The position numbers and the translations under genes are program-made. DNA of 64,000 nt from Chromatiales bacterium (lineage in GTDB: Bacteria; Pseudomonadota; Gammaproteobacteria; UBA6429; Thiohalophilaceae), in contig JALTJZ010000070.1 of the NCBI GenBank assembly GCA_027076325.1, positions 62,001 through 126,000 on the forward strand. The letters run 5' to 3'. Shown piece after piece: positions 18,704 to 26,830 of this stretch (positions are counted from its first letter, which is position 1; each line of letters starts with the position of its first letter). The notes beneath the pieces were generated by a model. The model saw nothing but the letters and a program-made list of their open reading frames with translations, was not told the DNA's origin and did no database searches.

Positions 18704-18736
18704 GTTCGCAACGACTTAAAAACGGTCGTTGCGAAC
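18704..18736. repeat. Perfect 12-bp hairpin downstream of napC
   Basis: GTTCGCAACGAC (18704-18715) and its exact complement GTCGTTGCGAAC (18725-18736) flank a 9-base loop. A nearby GCGGCAATCTT (about 18754) is also present at 56871 in another repeat, so this belongs with the dispersed GCGGCAATCT-type repeats rather than being a terminator. Confidence 0.7.
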
Positions 18737-18960
18737 CTTGCTACGAACAAAGCGCGGCAATCTTGTTAAATTGGGTAATTCTAAACAAAAGCTCATTTTT
18801 ACGAATAGCAAATGATGAACATTCACATTAGAATCAAAAAAGTAAAAAGTTACAATCCAAAGTCATATAAAACAGATGCTTACAAAATTGACGCAGAAAA
18901 AGGTCGATTGGACTTAAATAACCTCGGTACTTTTTCAGACTATGGCGATGCTTATAGCGC

Positions 18961-19197
18961 TCCGCATTCGTGGAAGGCATTATCGCAAAGATACCGGTAT
19001 TGGAATTCAATGAAGCAGTAGCCAGATGTTACGGTGAGCTTTACGCTCATTTTCTAAAACCCAGAGCTAAAGCCAACACCAATGTCCATGATCTTCAAAT
19101 CGCGGCAACCTGTATCGCTCATGGTTTTGCCGTGTTAACCAGTAATGTCGCGGATTATAAGAAAGTGCCGGGGCTTAATATCCTTCAACCAAAATAA
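18961..19197 (+). pseudogene. C-terminal remnant of a VapC-like PIN-domain toxin
   Basis: The frame, free of stops from 18958, encodes AFVEGIIAKIPVLEFNEAV, then the PIN-domain C-terminal motif VHDLQIAATCIAHGFAVLTSN and KVPGLNI. This matches the second half of VapC RNases, including the acidic residue of DLQIAA. The N-terminal half with the first catalytic aspartate is missing, and a stop precedes the fragment. An overlapping short frame (18812-19021) is not recognisable. No vapB is seen. I regard this as a decayed toxin gene. Confidence 0.6.
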
Positions 19198-19276
19198 ATA
19201 AGCTAATTGACCAGGCCTGTGGGGATTTATCTATGGGTAAGTCTAACCTGAGGTTAAACTAGGGATAGCTGAATTG

Positions 19277-19897
19277 CTACTTATGGTGCCCTTCGCCTGC
19301 CCCACTAGCATGCTCACTCTTATTTGAATTGCCAGCAGCTGATAGCTCACTTTTGTCATGTCCACCCTTTGCATGGCCATGTTTTCCTGCGGCAGCAAGT
19401 TTTTGATACTGTTCTGGTGTCATGCTATTTATAGTTGACAGCAATGCGACAATATCCCATATTTGCTCATCACTGTTATAGATCCCCCATGCGGGCATTC
19501 CCGTTAATTTAAGCCCGTTTTTTATCACCCAAAAAGCTTCATGGGGTTTACGAGTTGATGATTGATTGCGCTTATGAAAAACTGGCGGTTGCGGATATAA
19601 TCCTTCATATAATTCTGATTTTTCGATTCCCGGTGCCAGGTGACACTGCGCACACATCGCGTCATAGTTTGGGACAGCTCTGGCTAGCCTTTCAGTGTTG
19701 GTTAAATCTGGTACGATTAAGTTTTTACTTCGAGTAGATATGGAGCGATCACGAACTATCTCAAGTAAAGATGTTGTTGCATCCCAGTGTTTCTCCGTTG
19801 CAGCGACATTAAATATTCCTAACCAGATAAACAAACCGGCTATACCAGCGATAGCAACAATAACAATGAAAGATAATTTAATCCATTTTATAGACAT
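19277..19897 (-). CDS. Membrane-anchored monoheme cytochrome c with His-rich tail
   Basis: A 206-residue protein with one N-terminal membrane segment (about 6-26) and a cytochrome c domain: heme motif CAQCH at about residues 82-86, and the axial methionine in LTGMPAWG at about 131-138. The last 40 residues are rich in His, Gly, Lys and Ser (GKHGHAKGGHDK ... GEGHHK), which suggests a flexible metal-binding tail. It lies 52 bp downstream of a merR gene on the same strand and may be cotranscribed. It probably carries electrons in the periplasm. The partner is unknown. Confidence 0.8.
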   Translation of the reverse strand: MSIKWIKLSFIVIVAIAGIAGLFIWLGIFNVAATEKHWDATTSLLEIVRDRSISTRSKNLIVPDLTNTERLARAVPNYDAMCAQCHLAPGIEKSELYEGLYPQPPVFHKRNQSSTRKPHEAFWVIKNGLKLTGMPAWGIYNSDEQIWDIVALLSTINSMTPEQYQKLAAAGKHGHAKGGHDKSELSAAGNSNKSEHASGAGEGHHK

Positions 19898-19949
19898 TTA
19901 AAGCGACTCCTGAATCATGCTTAGTTGTACTCTATGGTGTTACTCTGAA

Positions 19950-20345
19950 TCACTCAATTAAGGGGCAGATTAAATTTGAGTCAGACTCTTCTTCTTTAAA
20001 TTCAGTCCAGTCTAATAATGTTTGGGATAACCGAGATTCAAGTTCTTTGAGTTCTTTTATTTTTTCTCGTGTTTCTTTGTAGTGGTTAGTTACCATTTCA
20101 ATAACAAGTTGGCAAGGTGACTCCCCTTTAGCCGACTTATCTATAATTATACTTATTTCATTAATCGTTAATCCGTAATGTTTGGCTTTTAATATGAAAT
20201 CTATTTTTCGAACATCGCTATCGGAGAAATACCGGTAACCATTATCAGGGTCACGCCGTGGCTCAACGATTCCCAGGCGAGAATAATAGCGTATTGTTTC
20301 CGATGTAACATTGAGGTGATCTGCAGTTTGTTTTACGGTATACAT
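19950..20345 (-). CDS. MerR family transcriptional regulator
   Basis: A 131-residue MerR regulator. The N-terminal winged helix has YTVKQTADHLNVTSETIRYYSRLGIV, followed by the coiled-coil dimer helix (about 80-115). Cysteines sit at the start of the dimer helix (ESPCQLV) and near the C-terminus (LICPLIE), the arrangement seen in heavy-metal-responsive MerR proteins that end '.iC.LIE'. The metal cannot be named. It resembles the regulator at 34485-34910 in both Cys positions, so the two may recognise related operators. No matching dyad lies directly upstream of this gene. Confidence 0.88.
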   Translation of the reverse strand: MYTVKQTADHLNVTSETIRYYSRLGIVEPRRDPDNGYRYFSDSDVRKIDFILKAKHYGLTINEISIIIDKSAKGESPCQLVIEMVTNHYKETREKIKELKELESRLSQTLLDWTEFKEEESDSNLICPLIE

Positions 20346-20426
20346 AATTTATCTACCCTTACCATGTTGTTGGACTTCTTTAAATATGTATTAAATTATT
20401 GGCAAAAATAAATTGCCGGTAATTTA

Positions 20427-20819
20427 TTAAATGTGAAGTTCTACCGATCTAGGTGGGGGTAACTGCATATCAAGGTTTATACTGGCTGCAAGTGGCGGAA
20501 TGTTATTGTAATAAGCAGGGTGTAAAAATAAACTAGTTAGAAGACTTACGGTTGTTGTGAGGAATATTAAGCTACCGCAGCATGAAATATCACATTGCTC
20601 ATCGGTTTGATGGCTACTTCCTGTTGAATTGTTAATGGTTGAACAAACGACGTGCTTGTCTGACTTTGCATGATAATAGCTGGAGGCTGATTTTTTTAAT
20701 TGTTTCTGCACAGCAGAATGGTTGGTTTGAGAAACAGTATAGGCCATGCTGTAGTTAAGTACCGGGGTAAGTAACAATGCAATACTCAATAAAATAATTT
20801 TTGTTATTGATGTTTTCAC
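20427..20819 (-). CDS. Exported Cys/His-containing protein of unknown function
   Basis: A 130-residue protein I do not recognise. It has an N-terminal signal peptide (about residues 1-26, ending SMA), a middle with scattered Cys and His (VVCSTINN, HQTDEQCDISCCG), a hydrophobic helix at about 81-97 and a C-terminal PPPRSVEL. Small proteins with a signal peptide, one helix and a terminal PP-R motif are common beside copper genes (DUF2946-like), but I cannot confirm membership. It lies 81 bp upstream of a merR gene on the same strand. A metal-related role is inferred from context. Confidence 0.5.
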   Translation of the reverse strand: MKTSITKIILLSIALLLTPVLNYSMAYTVSQTNHSAVQKQLKKSASSYYHAKSDKHVVCSTINNSTGSSHQTDEQCDISCCGSLIFLTTTVSLLTSLFLHPAYYNNIPPLAASINLDMQLPPPRSVELHI

Positions 20820-20964
20820 TGAATCATACCATCTTTAATTGAGCCATTCCTCTATTGTAGCCTACCGTGCACAAAAGAATAGTTATAATTACGTGATATA
20901 TTGACTTTGCTTTAGGGTAAAAGTTCCCATTAAAGTAGTCATTATCAATTCAGAACCGATATAT

Positions 20965-21831
20965 TTACAGCGTACTTAATGCGTTTATTCCATTCTCCAA
21001 TGATGCTTTTTGCAGCGCAATCCCTTTCTTTTCAAATGGCCAGGTGAAATCGGCTAATTTTGGTTGTAAAACAATCACACGTGCCCCGCAATTACATTGG
21101 CAATAGGTCTCAGAAACTGCTTTATCAGACAAATACCAGGGGTTGTCATTGTATAACTGGCGATAAAGAATATTGAGCAGTGACCAGGGCTGGGTTAAGA
21201 CATTATCCAGACTGTTGTTCCCGCCAAGATGTGTCGCAACATGATGCACGATAAGTACATCCAGATTATGTTTACAGCAAACAGCGTCAGTGGGTGCAAG
21301 CTCAATTGTCGCACCATCACTAAAATAATCCTTCTCGATCTTTACTGGCTGGTAAAGTATGGGGATGGCCGCGCTCGCCATAATGCGGGGTGCCAATTCA
21401 CCCTGACTAAACAGGGTTTTTGTACCACGGCTGATATTCATTGCCAAACAATGAAAAGGAATAGTACAATCTTCAAATGTTTTCACATTGAGCTGGCTTT
21501 GTATAAAATTAATTGCCGCCTGGGTACTGGATAAGCCGGTATAGCCCCGCCCTTTTTTTATAATCATCTTCCAGAAAAATTGAACCCAGGAATCGGGGGT
21601 CCAGTAAGACCTGGAATGGACATCAGCAATAGCCGTTGACCATTGCTGCATGTTTGTTCCACTTGCAAAGATGCCACCCACTAACGCGCCTGCACTGCAA
21701 CCTGCAATAGCAGAAATATTAAGATTAAGCTGATTCAGTGCCTGCAAAAAGCCTGTGTGTGCATAAACACCGCGGGCACCACCAGAGCTGAGTACCACGC
21801 CAAGCCGGTCTTTATAGCTTAAATTTTTCAT
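20965..21831 (-). CDS. Patatin-like phospholipase
   Basis: A 288-residue patatin-fold serine hydrolase. The oxyanion loop is SSGGARGVYAHTG near residues 15-27, the nucleophile elbow is GCSAG at about 43-47 and the catalytic aspartate is in DGA at about 172-174, so the Ser-Asp dyad is complete. It has no signal peptide and is expected to be cytoplasmic, cleaving acyl esters from phospholipids or related lipids. It begins one base after the CBS gene ends and forms the third gene of an operon that starts with a flavoprotein behind a MerR-type operator. Confidence 0.85.
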   Translation of the reverse strand: MKNLSYKDRLGVVLSSGGARGVYAHTGFLQALNQLNLNISAIAGCSAGALVGGIFASGTNMQQWSTAIADVHSRSYWTPDSWVQFFWKMIIKKGRGYTGLSSTQAAINFIQSQLNVKTFEDCTIPFHCLAMNISRGTKTLFSQGELAPRIMASAAIPILYQPVKIEKDYFSDGATIELAPTDAVCCKHNLDVLIVHHVATHLGGNNSLDNVLTQPWSLLNILYRQLYNDNPWYLSDKAVSETYCQCNCGARVIVLQPKLADFTWPFEKKGIALQKASLENGINALSTL

Positions 21832-21832
21832 T

Positions 21833-22468
21833 TTATGCCCACAGCTCCAGAATAAAATGACGCATTACCGCTCCGAGAACATCACTTCGTGTTATCAGCC
21901 CCACTATTTTCCCATCTATAACAATCGGCATGGCACCAATATGCTGCTCAACAAATAAGCGTGCAATATAACGAACATCGGTATCTGCACTGGCGGTTAA
22001 CACGTCATGCTTCATTACACGGCTGACTTTATCATTTGCTTTTACTGGCAATTTACTTTTTGTGTAATCGTCATTGATGCCACTTAAGTAGTGAAGAATA
22101 TCGCGTTCTGAAAGTATCCCTTCCACTGTTCCGTTTTTAGTTGTAATTGGGATATGACGGAATTTTTTTACTCTAAATAGTTTTATCGCGGCAGCAACAG
22201 GGGCAGTCTTTTTTAAAGTGGTAACGTCTGTTGTCATAATCTGTCTGGCTATAAGCTGGCTGCTATTTTCTGCTAACCGATCAACAGCATGGTAAGACTG
22301 CATCGCAATACCTGAATGCCAGGCAGCCTGAATATTATCCGAATCATGCATTGATGTCTCAACACGGCCGGGGTCAACATTATGAGGCTTTTCGATTGTC
22401 TTCTTGTTAAAGAGCTGCACCATTGGCATCAATTTCTGACTGCTTGGCCCCTGTACAAAAAAAGTCAT
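21833..22468 (-). CDS. Protein with two CBS domains
   Basis: A 211-residue protein whose C-terminal two-thirds form a CBS pair: IMTTDVTTLKKTAPVAAAIKLFRVKKFRHIPI at about 77-108 and VMKHDVLTASADTDVRYIARLFVEQHIGAMPIV at about 151-183. The N-terminal 70 residues are not recognisable. CBS pairs usually bind adenosyl ligands and control an attached or partner protein. It lies between a flavoprotein gene (6-bp gap) and a patatin gene (1-bp gap), so it may regulate one of those enzymes; this is inference. Confidence 0.8.
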   Translation of the reverse strand: MTFFVQGPSSQKLMPMVQLFNKKTIEKPHNVDPGRVETSMHDSDNIQAAWHSGIAMQSYHAVDRLAENSSQLIARQIMTTDVTTLKKTAPVAAAIKLFRVKKFRHIPITTKNGTVEGILSERDILHYLSGINDDYTKSKLPVKANDKVSRVMKHDVLTASADTDVRYIARLFVEQHIGAMPIVIDGKIVGLITRSDVLGAVMRHFILELWA

Positions 22469-22474
22469 GATTGC

Positions 22475-23614
22475 TTAAACGGCATGGGCACAATGGCGGC
22501 ACCACACGCAGTGACAGTCTACATGGTCACAACTAACATCTTTACGCCGACTGACATAACGTGCTGTTGCCCAGGGTAATAACCAGTTTTTAAATCGGGA
22601 TGGATGATAGGCTTTATACAGTGCCTGCCGTACATCGGCCTTCGTCGTTATGTGCTTTAAAAACCATCGGTAACCACGGTTACCCAACAAGCTGTAAAAA
22701 GCACGGTTAACCACAGCTGTTTGCATTTGCGGTCGTAACTGTTGTTTCCATAAAGTGTCATAATTATCGCCATTCAACAGGCTTTGAGCAGCCAGAATGC
22801 CGGATGTTAATGCCAGACGAATACCAAAGCCCCATAAGGTATCCTGAAAACCAGCCTGTTCGCCAACCAGTGGATGAATACCATTATAGGCACTGTCGGG
22901 AATGCGAAAATTGCCTGCGCCACCATGTGGAATCGGGTTTTTCATTTGCAGGCCAACAAGTCGCTCAAAAGCCTGGATAGTTTTTTCAACGTAAATTTTT
23001 TCCTGTTTAAAACCGCTGAACATGCATGTTTTAACAGTGCCCTGCCCTGCCATCACTAGCAAGTAGGCATAGCCTTTTGGTGCCAGTTTATCATCGCATA
23101 TTACCCAGTACCCATCGGGCATATCTGTTTCGAAATGGTAACCAACGGCAATGGCGTCAGGTACTTTGGGACCGGCCGCCAGTATGCCAATACCTTTAAG
23201 TTGCTTTAAACGGCTGTTAAATCGAACCTCCACTCCCAGAGATTGCGCCTGTTTCAATAAACCGGTGTCGAGCGAGTTTGGGCCGGGGCCGCGTTCTATT
23301 AAGTAAAAAAGTGCTGTGTCTGAATGAATCGTATAAGGCTTATCCCATGCATCATAGGCGGTGCCACCAGTGAAGGGTTGTGCGGTAAAATTAATTTCCA
23401 GACCAATATTTTCAAGGGCGGACAATGCATCAGTAGAACTACTCCAGTTTTCCAACCCCTGGAAATCTCTTTGAAAGCGGTGTCCCACCTCATCATGGGC
23501 TTCATGTACAACGACCTCACGGCCAGCGCGAGCTAGAGTGATAGCCGCAGCGAGTCCAGCTGGGCCCGCACCGGCAATTTGGATGGTATCATTATTATTC
23601 AAATTGTTTTTCAT
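22475..23614 (-). CDS. FAD-dependent oxidoreductase, geranylgeranyl-reductase-like
   Basis: A flavoprotein of about 379 residues. The FAD-binding motif is IAGAGPAGLAAAITLARAGREVVVHEA near the N-terminus; a GG-reductase-like middle and the segment GEQAGFQDTLWGFGIRLALTSGILAAQSL (the second FAD motif) follow. I chose ATG 23614 (MKNNLNN); the frame stays open 26 codons upstream but that extension runs over the operator. Family members reduce prenyl chains or hydroxylate aromatic rings. The C-terminus has a Cys/His cluster (CDHVDCHCVWCRHC) that could bind metal, which is unusual. It is the first gene of the operon with the CBS and patatin genes. Confidence 0.78.
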   Translation of the reverse strand: MKNNLNNNDTIQIAGAGPAGLAAAITLARAGREVVVHEAHDEVGHRFQRDFQGLENWSSSTDALSALENIGLEINFTAQPFTGGTAYDAWDKPYTIHSDTALFYLIERGPGPNSLDTGLLKQAQSLGVEVRFNSRLKQLKGIGILAAGPKVPDAIAVGYHFETDMPDGYWVICDDKLAPKGYAYLLVMAGQGTVKTCMFSGFKQEKIYVEKTIQAFERLVGLQMKNPIPHGGAGNFRIPDSAYNGIHPLVGEQAGFQDTLWGFGIRLALTSGILAAQSLLNGDNYDTLWKQQLRPQMQTAVVNRAFYSLLGNRGYRWFLKHITTKADVRQALYKAYHPSRFKNWLLPWATARYVSRRKDVSCDHVDCHCVWCRHCAHAV

Positions 23615-23661
23615 AATCCAGATGTCCTGTCGTGGCTTAAGGGCATGGTGACTTATAACAA

Positions 23662-23692
23662 TTATGACACCTGTGTGTAACACACAGGTCAA
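23662..23692 (-). promoter_or_regulatory. MerR-type promoter/operator ahead of the flavoprotein operon
   Basis: Read on the minus strand, a -35 box TTGACC (23692-23687) precedes a perfect dyad: ACCTGTGTG, spacer TTA, CACACAGGT (23669-23689). A -10-like CATAAT lies at a 20-bp spacing. The dyad differs from the site at 9686-9706 at one base. Confidence 0.8.
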
Positions 23693-23726
23693 GGTAATGC
23701 TGTATATCGAATCTTATAATTAATAA

Positions 23727-24635
23727 TTAGAATACAGCAAGATAGCGTAATCCTATAACAATTAATACCAGACACAAAATACCCCGCAACCATGTTTCAT
23801 GCAAAAATTTACTTAAGTATGGACCAATAAGGGCACCCAGTACGGTTCCAGTTAACAGCAAGCCAAGCAAAGGAATATCCAGCTCAACCCCCAGTCTCAT
23901 GTAGTTTGCAATGGATGTAATAGAATGAACAGCAATGGCGAGTGCGGATGTTGCTGCAATAACAAACATCGGCAGCCTCATGATGATACTCATAAATGGG
24001 ACCAGAAGAAAACCGCCCCCGACCCCCAGCGCAGAAGAAAAGACAGCAATGCCCATACCAGTAAAAAATGGCAGCAAAGGGTTAAAAGAAAACGTTTCGT
24101 CTGCAAAAGTAAAACTTATTTTTCGAAACGAGTATTGTGTATGCTTAACTCCCACCGTACAAGGATTACCATCGTTTTCAATAAGATGCTCAAAATTACT
24201 AGCAGCACGATTAACCCGGTTGGTACCGTTATTCTCTCGGTAAAATATATGCCAACCAATCTGCGCGGCAATCAATAAGACAAGGACTGCAAACACAGGT
24301 TTAAATATTTGCATATCGGCAAGATGGATAACAGACAAGGTGCTTCCTACTACAGCACCAATAATACCACCTGTACCTAAAAGTATCGCAAGGCTAAAAA
24401 TAACCCGGCACTGCTTGTAATAAAGTGGAACAGCAATGGCAGGTGTAATCAATGTCAGCATCTGCGCCATCGGCTTAACCAGATTCGGGTTTTGCACACT
24501 TAAAACAGATATTAAACCAACGGATGCGAGTATGCCGCCTGCTGCACCTACCGTTGAAAAAACAAACCCGACCAACACGCCCCAAAGGAGAGGTATCCAG
24601 GGTGAAATAAAAATTTCTGCAATTTCAAAATTCAT
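23727..24635 (-). CDS. TauE/SafE-family (TSUP) membrane permease
   Basis: A 302-residue polytopic protein with about eight helices in two related halves. The N-terminal half has GFVFSTVGAAGGILASVGL and the C-terminal half has SALGVGGGFLLVPFMSIIMRLP, the glycine-rich repeat typical of the sulfite/organosulfonate exporter family. A hydrophilic loop at about 130-170 separates the halves. It lies downstream of the ICMT-like gene on the same strand (158-bp gap). Substrates in this family include sulfite, sulfoacetate and C2 compounds; none can be assigned here. Confidence 0.85.
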   Translation of the reverse strand: MNFEIAEIFISPWIPLLWGVLVGFVFSTVGAAGGILASVGLISVLSVQNPNLVKPMAQMLTLITPAIAVPLYYKQCRVIFSLAILLGTGGIIGAVVGSTLSVIHLADMQIFKPVFAVLVLLIAAQIGWHIFYRENNGTNRVNRAASNFEHLIENDGNPCTVGVKHTQYSFRKISFTFADETFSFNPLLPFFTGMGIAVFSSALGVGGGFLLVPFMSIIMRLPMFVIAATSALAIAVHSITSIANYMRLGVELDIPLLGLLLTGTVLGALIGPYLSKFLHETWLRGILCLVLIVIGLRYLAVF

Positions 24636-24793
24636 ACTGGGAATAACATAGCATAATTATAAGGCATTTGTTTCTGTACTATATCATTCAATGGGAAAAA
24701 TAACTAAAGTAGCTTTTTCTTTTTATAGTTGGAATACCATCAAGGAATCTATGCCAGAATGAAATTCTGAATTTGCTCATTGAGCTGTTACCA

Positions 24794-25459
24794 TTAGTCA
24801 GTATGAACGTCCTTGTCAGATGAACGCTTGAATATCTGCCGCCATTGCCCTATTTGGGGAATAAACATCGGTACCTTCTTTTGATACAATCGATATTCAT
24901 CCCCAAATTGTTCCAGCACGCGTTTTTCTTCGCTTCGTGCTAAAAGATAATAAGCCAGTACGATTACTGGAAACAAACCAACCGAAAATAATGTTGGCCA
25001 ATGCACAACACCTTCACCAAACAGTCCAATGAATAACCCGGTATACTGCGGATGACGAACATAGCGGTATAATCCAGTTGTAATAAGTTTATTATTTTGA
25101 CGTGCTTTGTATAACTCGCGCCAGCCTTCTATAAACATACTGATACCGGCAAACAGCAAGACGTAGCCAATTAACATTGATATTATCATACCGGTTTCCC
25201 CCAGCCCTACCAGGGATGACCAGAGGTTTGCATTAAGGTTGAGTCGATCTAACCCAAAAAATCTTGCCAGAAAGTATATGGTCAATGGAAAACCATACAT
25301 CTCTGCATACAATGCGATAATAAATGCCTGCACAACCCCGGCGCTTGCCCATTCACGCCATGTTTTAGGTGCAAAGTACCGATAGAAGACCCATGACGCT
25401 ACCACAATCATAATGAGGGCAATACCCCATGCACCTGAATGTGTAATCTCGTTATTCAA
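24794..25459 (-). CDS. Isoprenylcysteine carboxylmethyltransferase-like (ICMT/PEMT) membrane protein
   Basis: A 221-residue protein with about five membrane helices. The C-terminal half carries the family's SAM-binding signature GLYRYVRHPQYTGLFIGL at about residues 135-152, then EEKRVLEQFGDEYRLYQKKVP, as in ICMT/PEMT-type methyltransferases and related reductases. Bacterial members often stand beside metal or membrane-stress genes and their substrates are mostly unknown. It lies 38 bp downstream of the NDH-2/SQR-like gene on the same strand. Confidence 0.82.
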   Translation of the reverse strand: MNNEITHSGAWGIALIMIVVASWVFYRYFAPKTWREWASAGVVQAFIIALYAEMYGFPLTIYFLARFFGLDRLNLNANLWSSLVGLGETGMIISMLIGYVLLFAGISMFIEGWRELYKARQNNKLITTGLYRYVRHPQYTGLFIGLFGEGVVHWPTLFSVGLFPVIVLAYYLLARSEEKRVLEQFGDEYRLYQKKVPMFIPQIGQWRQIFKRSSDKDVHTD

Positions 25460-25497
25460 ATAAAATCTCCCTGATGAAATCCTATCTAGCGGTGCAG

Positions 25498-26685
25498 TTA
25501 AAAATACCGAAGATAAATTAAATATAATTTTTCAAATATATTTTTTACATTAATAAGTTTCTTTGAATGTTTAGGGAAAATATTCCAGAATGGTGGTTTG
25601 TTATCACTCGCCATATGTAGCCAGATAGCATCGTTTTCCATATTCATAATGCAGGACAGTTCATAACGATAAGTTGTGACGGGTTGTTCCCCTTTCAGCA
25701 TGGCCTTAACATTTTTTGCAACGGCCTGAGAGCGAAGCTGTGCCATATGGGCCTGATGTGGAACCCACGGTGGTGGATTTTCATGGCTTGCACAATCCCC
25801 GGCAGCATACACATCAGTCAGGCCTTTTACTTGCCCATATTTATCTGTGTCGATTTGACCACCTGCTGATACAGGTAAACAGGATTCTTTAACCAGTTTT
25901 GAACCGGTAATGCCGGGTGAATAGAGAATCAAATCCGCTTTACGCAAACTGCCATCATCGTCTTTCATGCCACCAGCTACAAACTCAGCCGGTTCATAAC
26001 CATAATCAAGAATAATGCCACGCTCCTGTAACCTGTCAGTAATCATCCCGGTTTCATCAACTGCAATGTCTGGGGAGAAAAAATGAATTTCGAATTTATC
26101 CCGTATGCCTTTTTCTTTTAAGGCATAATCCAGCAAGCAGGCGCATTCATACATTTGGCCACCTCGTCCAGAAACAAAACCGTCTTTTTTATTTATCTTG
26201 AACCCAAGATAGATAATGCCTTGAGTTAATGAATTTAATTTGTCCATAAACAACAACATACTCTCAGGGCCATCACAAGGGGATAATGTGTGCTCTCTGG
26301 TGCCGGGAATATCATCCTTTAAGAAAGCGGGGCCAATACCTAAAAATAAAACATCATTTTTATAATGCCCTTTATTAGTAATAATAGTGCGCCCACCATC
26401 CTGAATATCAGTGACGGTTTCATTTATAAAATGAATATTTCGGCGCCTTAGAAAAGGTTTGATATCAATCGTTATTCCCTGACTATTTTTTTTACCCGTA
26501 ATAAATTCGGGTATTGCAGGAAAGTAAACAAAGTGCCCGTTACCAATTACGGTAATATCGTATTTTGAATATACTCGTCTTAGAAACCAGGCAAAGAGAG
26601 GGAAAACAGGTGACAAAAGAAAGTATTGAATAAAAAATAATGATGCGAATCCATTGCCAATGATAATTATTTTTTTTCTTGCCAT
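25498..26685 (-). CDS. NAD(P)/FAD-dependent oxidoreductase, NDH-2/sulfide:quinone reductase-like
   Basis: A 395-residue flavoprotein. The ATG at 26685 has AAGGA at a proper distance; the ATG six bases upstream sits directly on that motif. The N-terminal motif IIIIGNGFASLFFIQYF binds FAD. A second nucleotide-binding region lies in the middle, and DVYAAGDCASHENPPPWVPHQAHMAQLRSQAVAKN near 290-325 is the FAD-binding segment typical of NDH-2 and SQR. Few cysteines are conserved (ECACLL, SPCDG), so sulfide oxidation cannot be asserted. The C-terminus is basic and may bind the membrane face. It probably passes electrons to quinone. Confidence 0.78.
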   Translation of the reverse strand: MARKKIIIIGNGFASLFFIQYFLLSPVFPLFAWFLRRVYSKYDITVIGNGHFVYFPAIPEFITGKKNSQGITIDIKPFLRRRNIHFINETVTDIQDGGRTIITNKGHYKNDVLFLGIGPAFLKDDIPGTREHTLSPCDGPESMLLFMDKLNSLTQGIIYLGFKINKKDGFVSGRGGQMYECACLLDYALKEKGIRDKFEIHFFSPDIAVDETGMITDRLQERGIILDYGYEPAEFVAGGMKDDDGSLRKADLILYSPGITGSKLVKESCLPVSAGGQIDTDKYGQVKGLTDVYAAGDCASHENPPPWVPHQAHMAQLRSQAVAKNVKAMLKGEQPVTTYRYELSCIMNMENDAIWLHMASDNKPPFWNIFPKHSKKLINVKNIFEKLYLIYLRYF

Positions 26686-26830
26686 GGTCATTCCTTATTG
26701 GGTTCACCTGAGTGTAGGGTTTTGAAGTGAAAAAATCAAAAATATTTCACACATATGTTTACTATTAAATATAGACGTAGACTAAAATAATACCTATGCT
26801 ACAGATATAAATATATTACAGGCTAAAAGA

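Noticed and set aside
18812-19021. 69-codon plus-strand frame before the vapC remnant
   Set aside because: Product not recognisable, its second half is an out-of-frame reading of the vapC fragment, and no SD was seen.
26701-26722. ACCTGAGTGTAG near the fpr/NDH-2 promoter as a fourth MerR operator
   Set aside because: Only one arm resembles the ACCTGTGTG class; the second arm and the -35 spacing do not fit.
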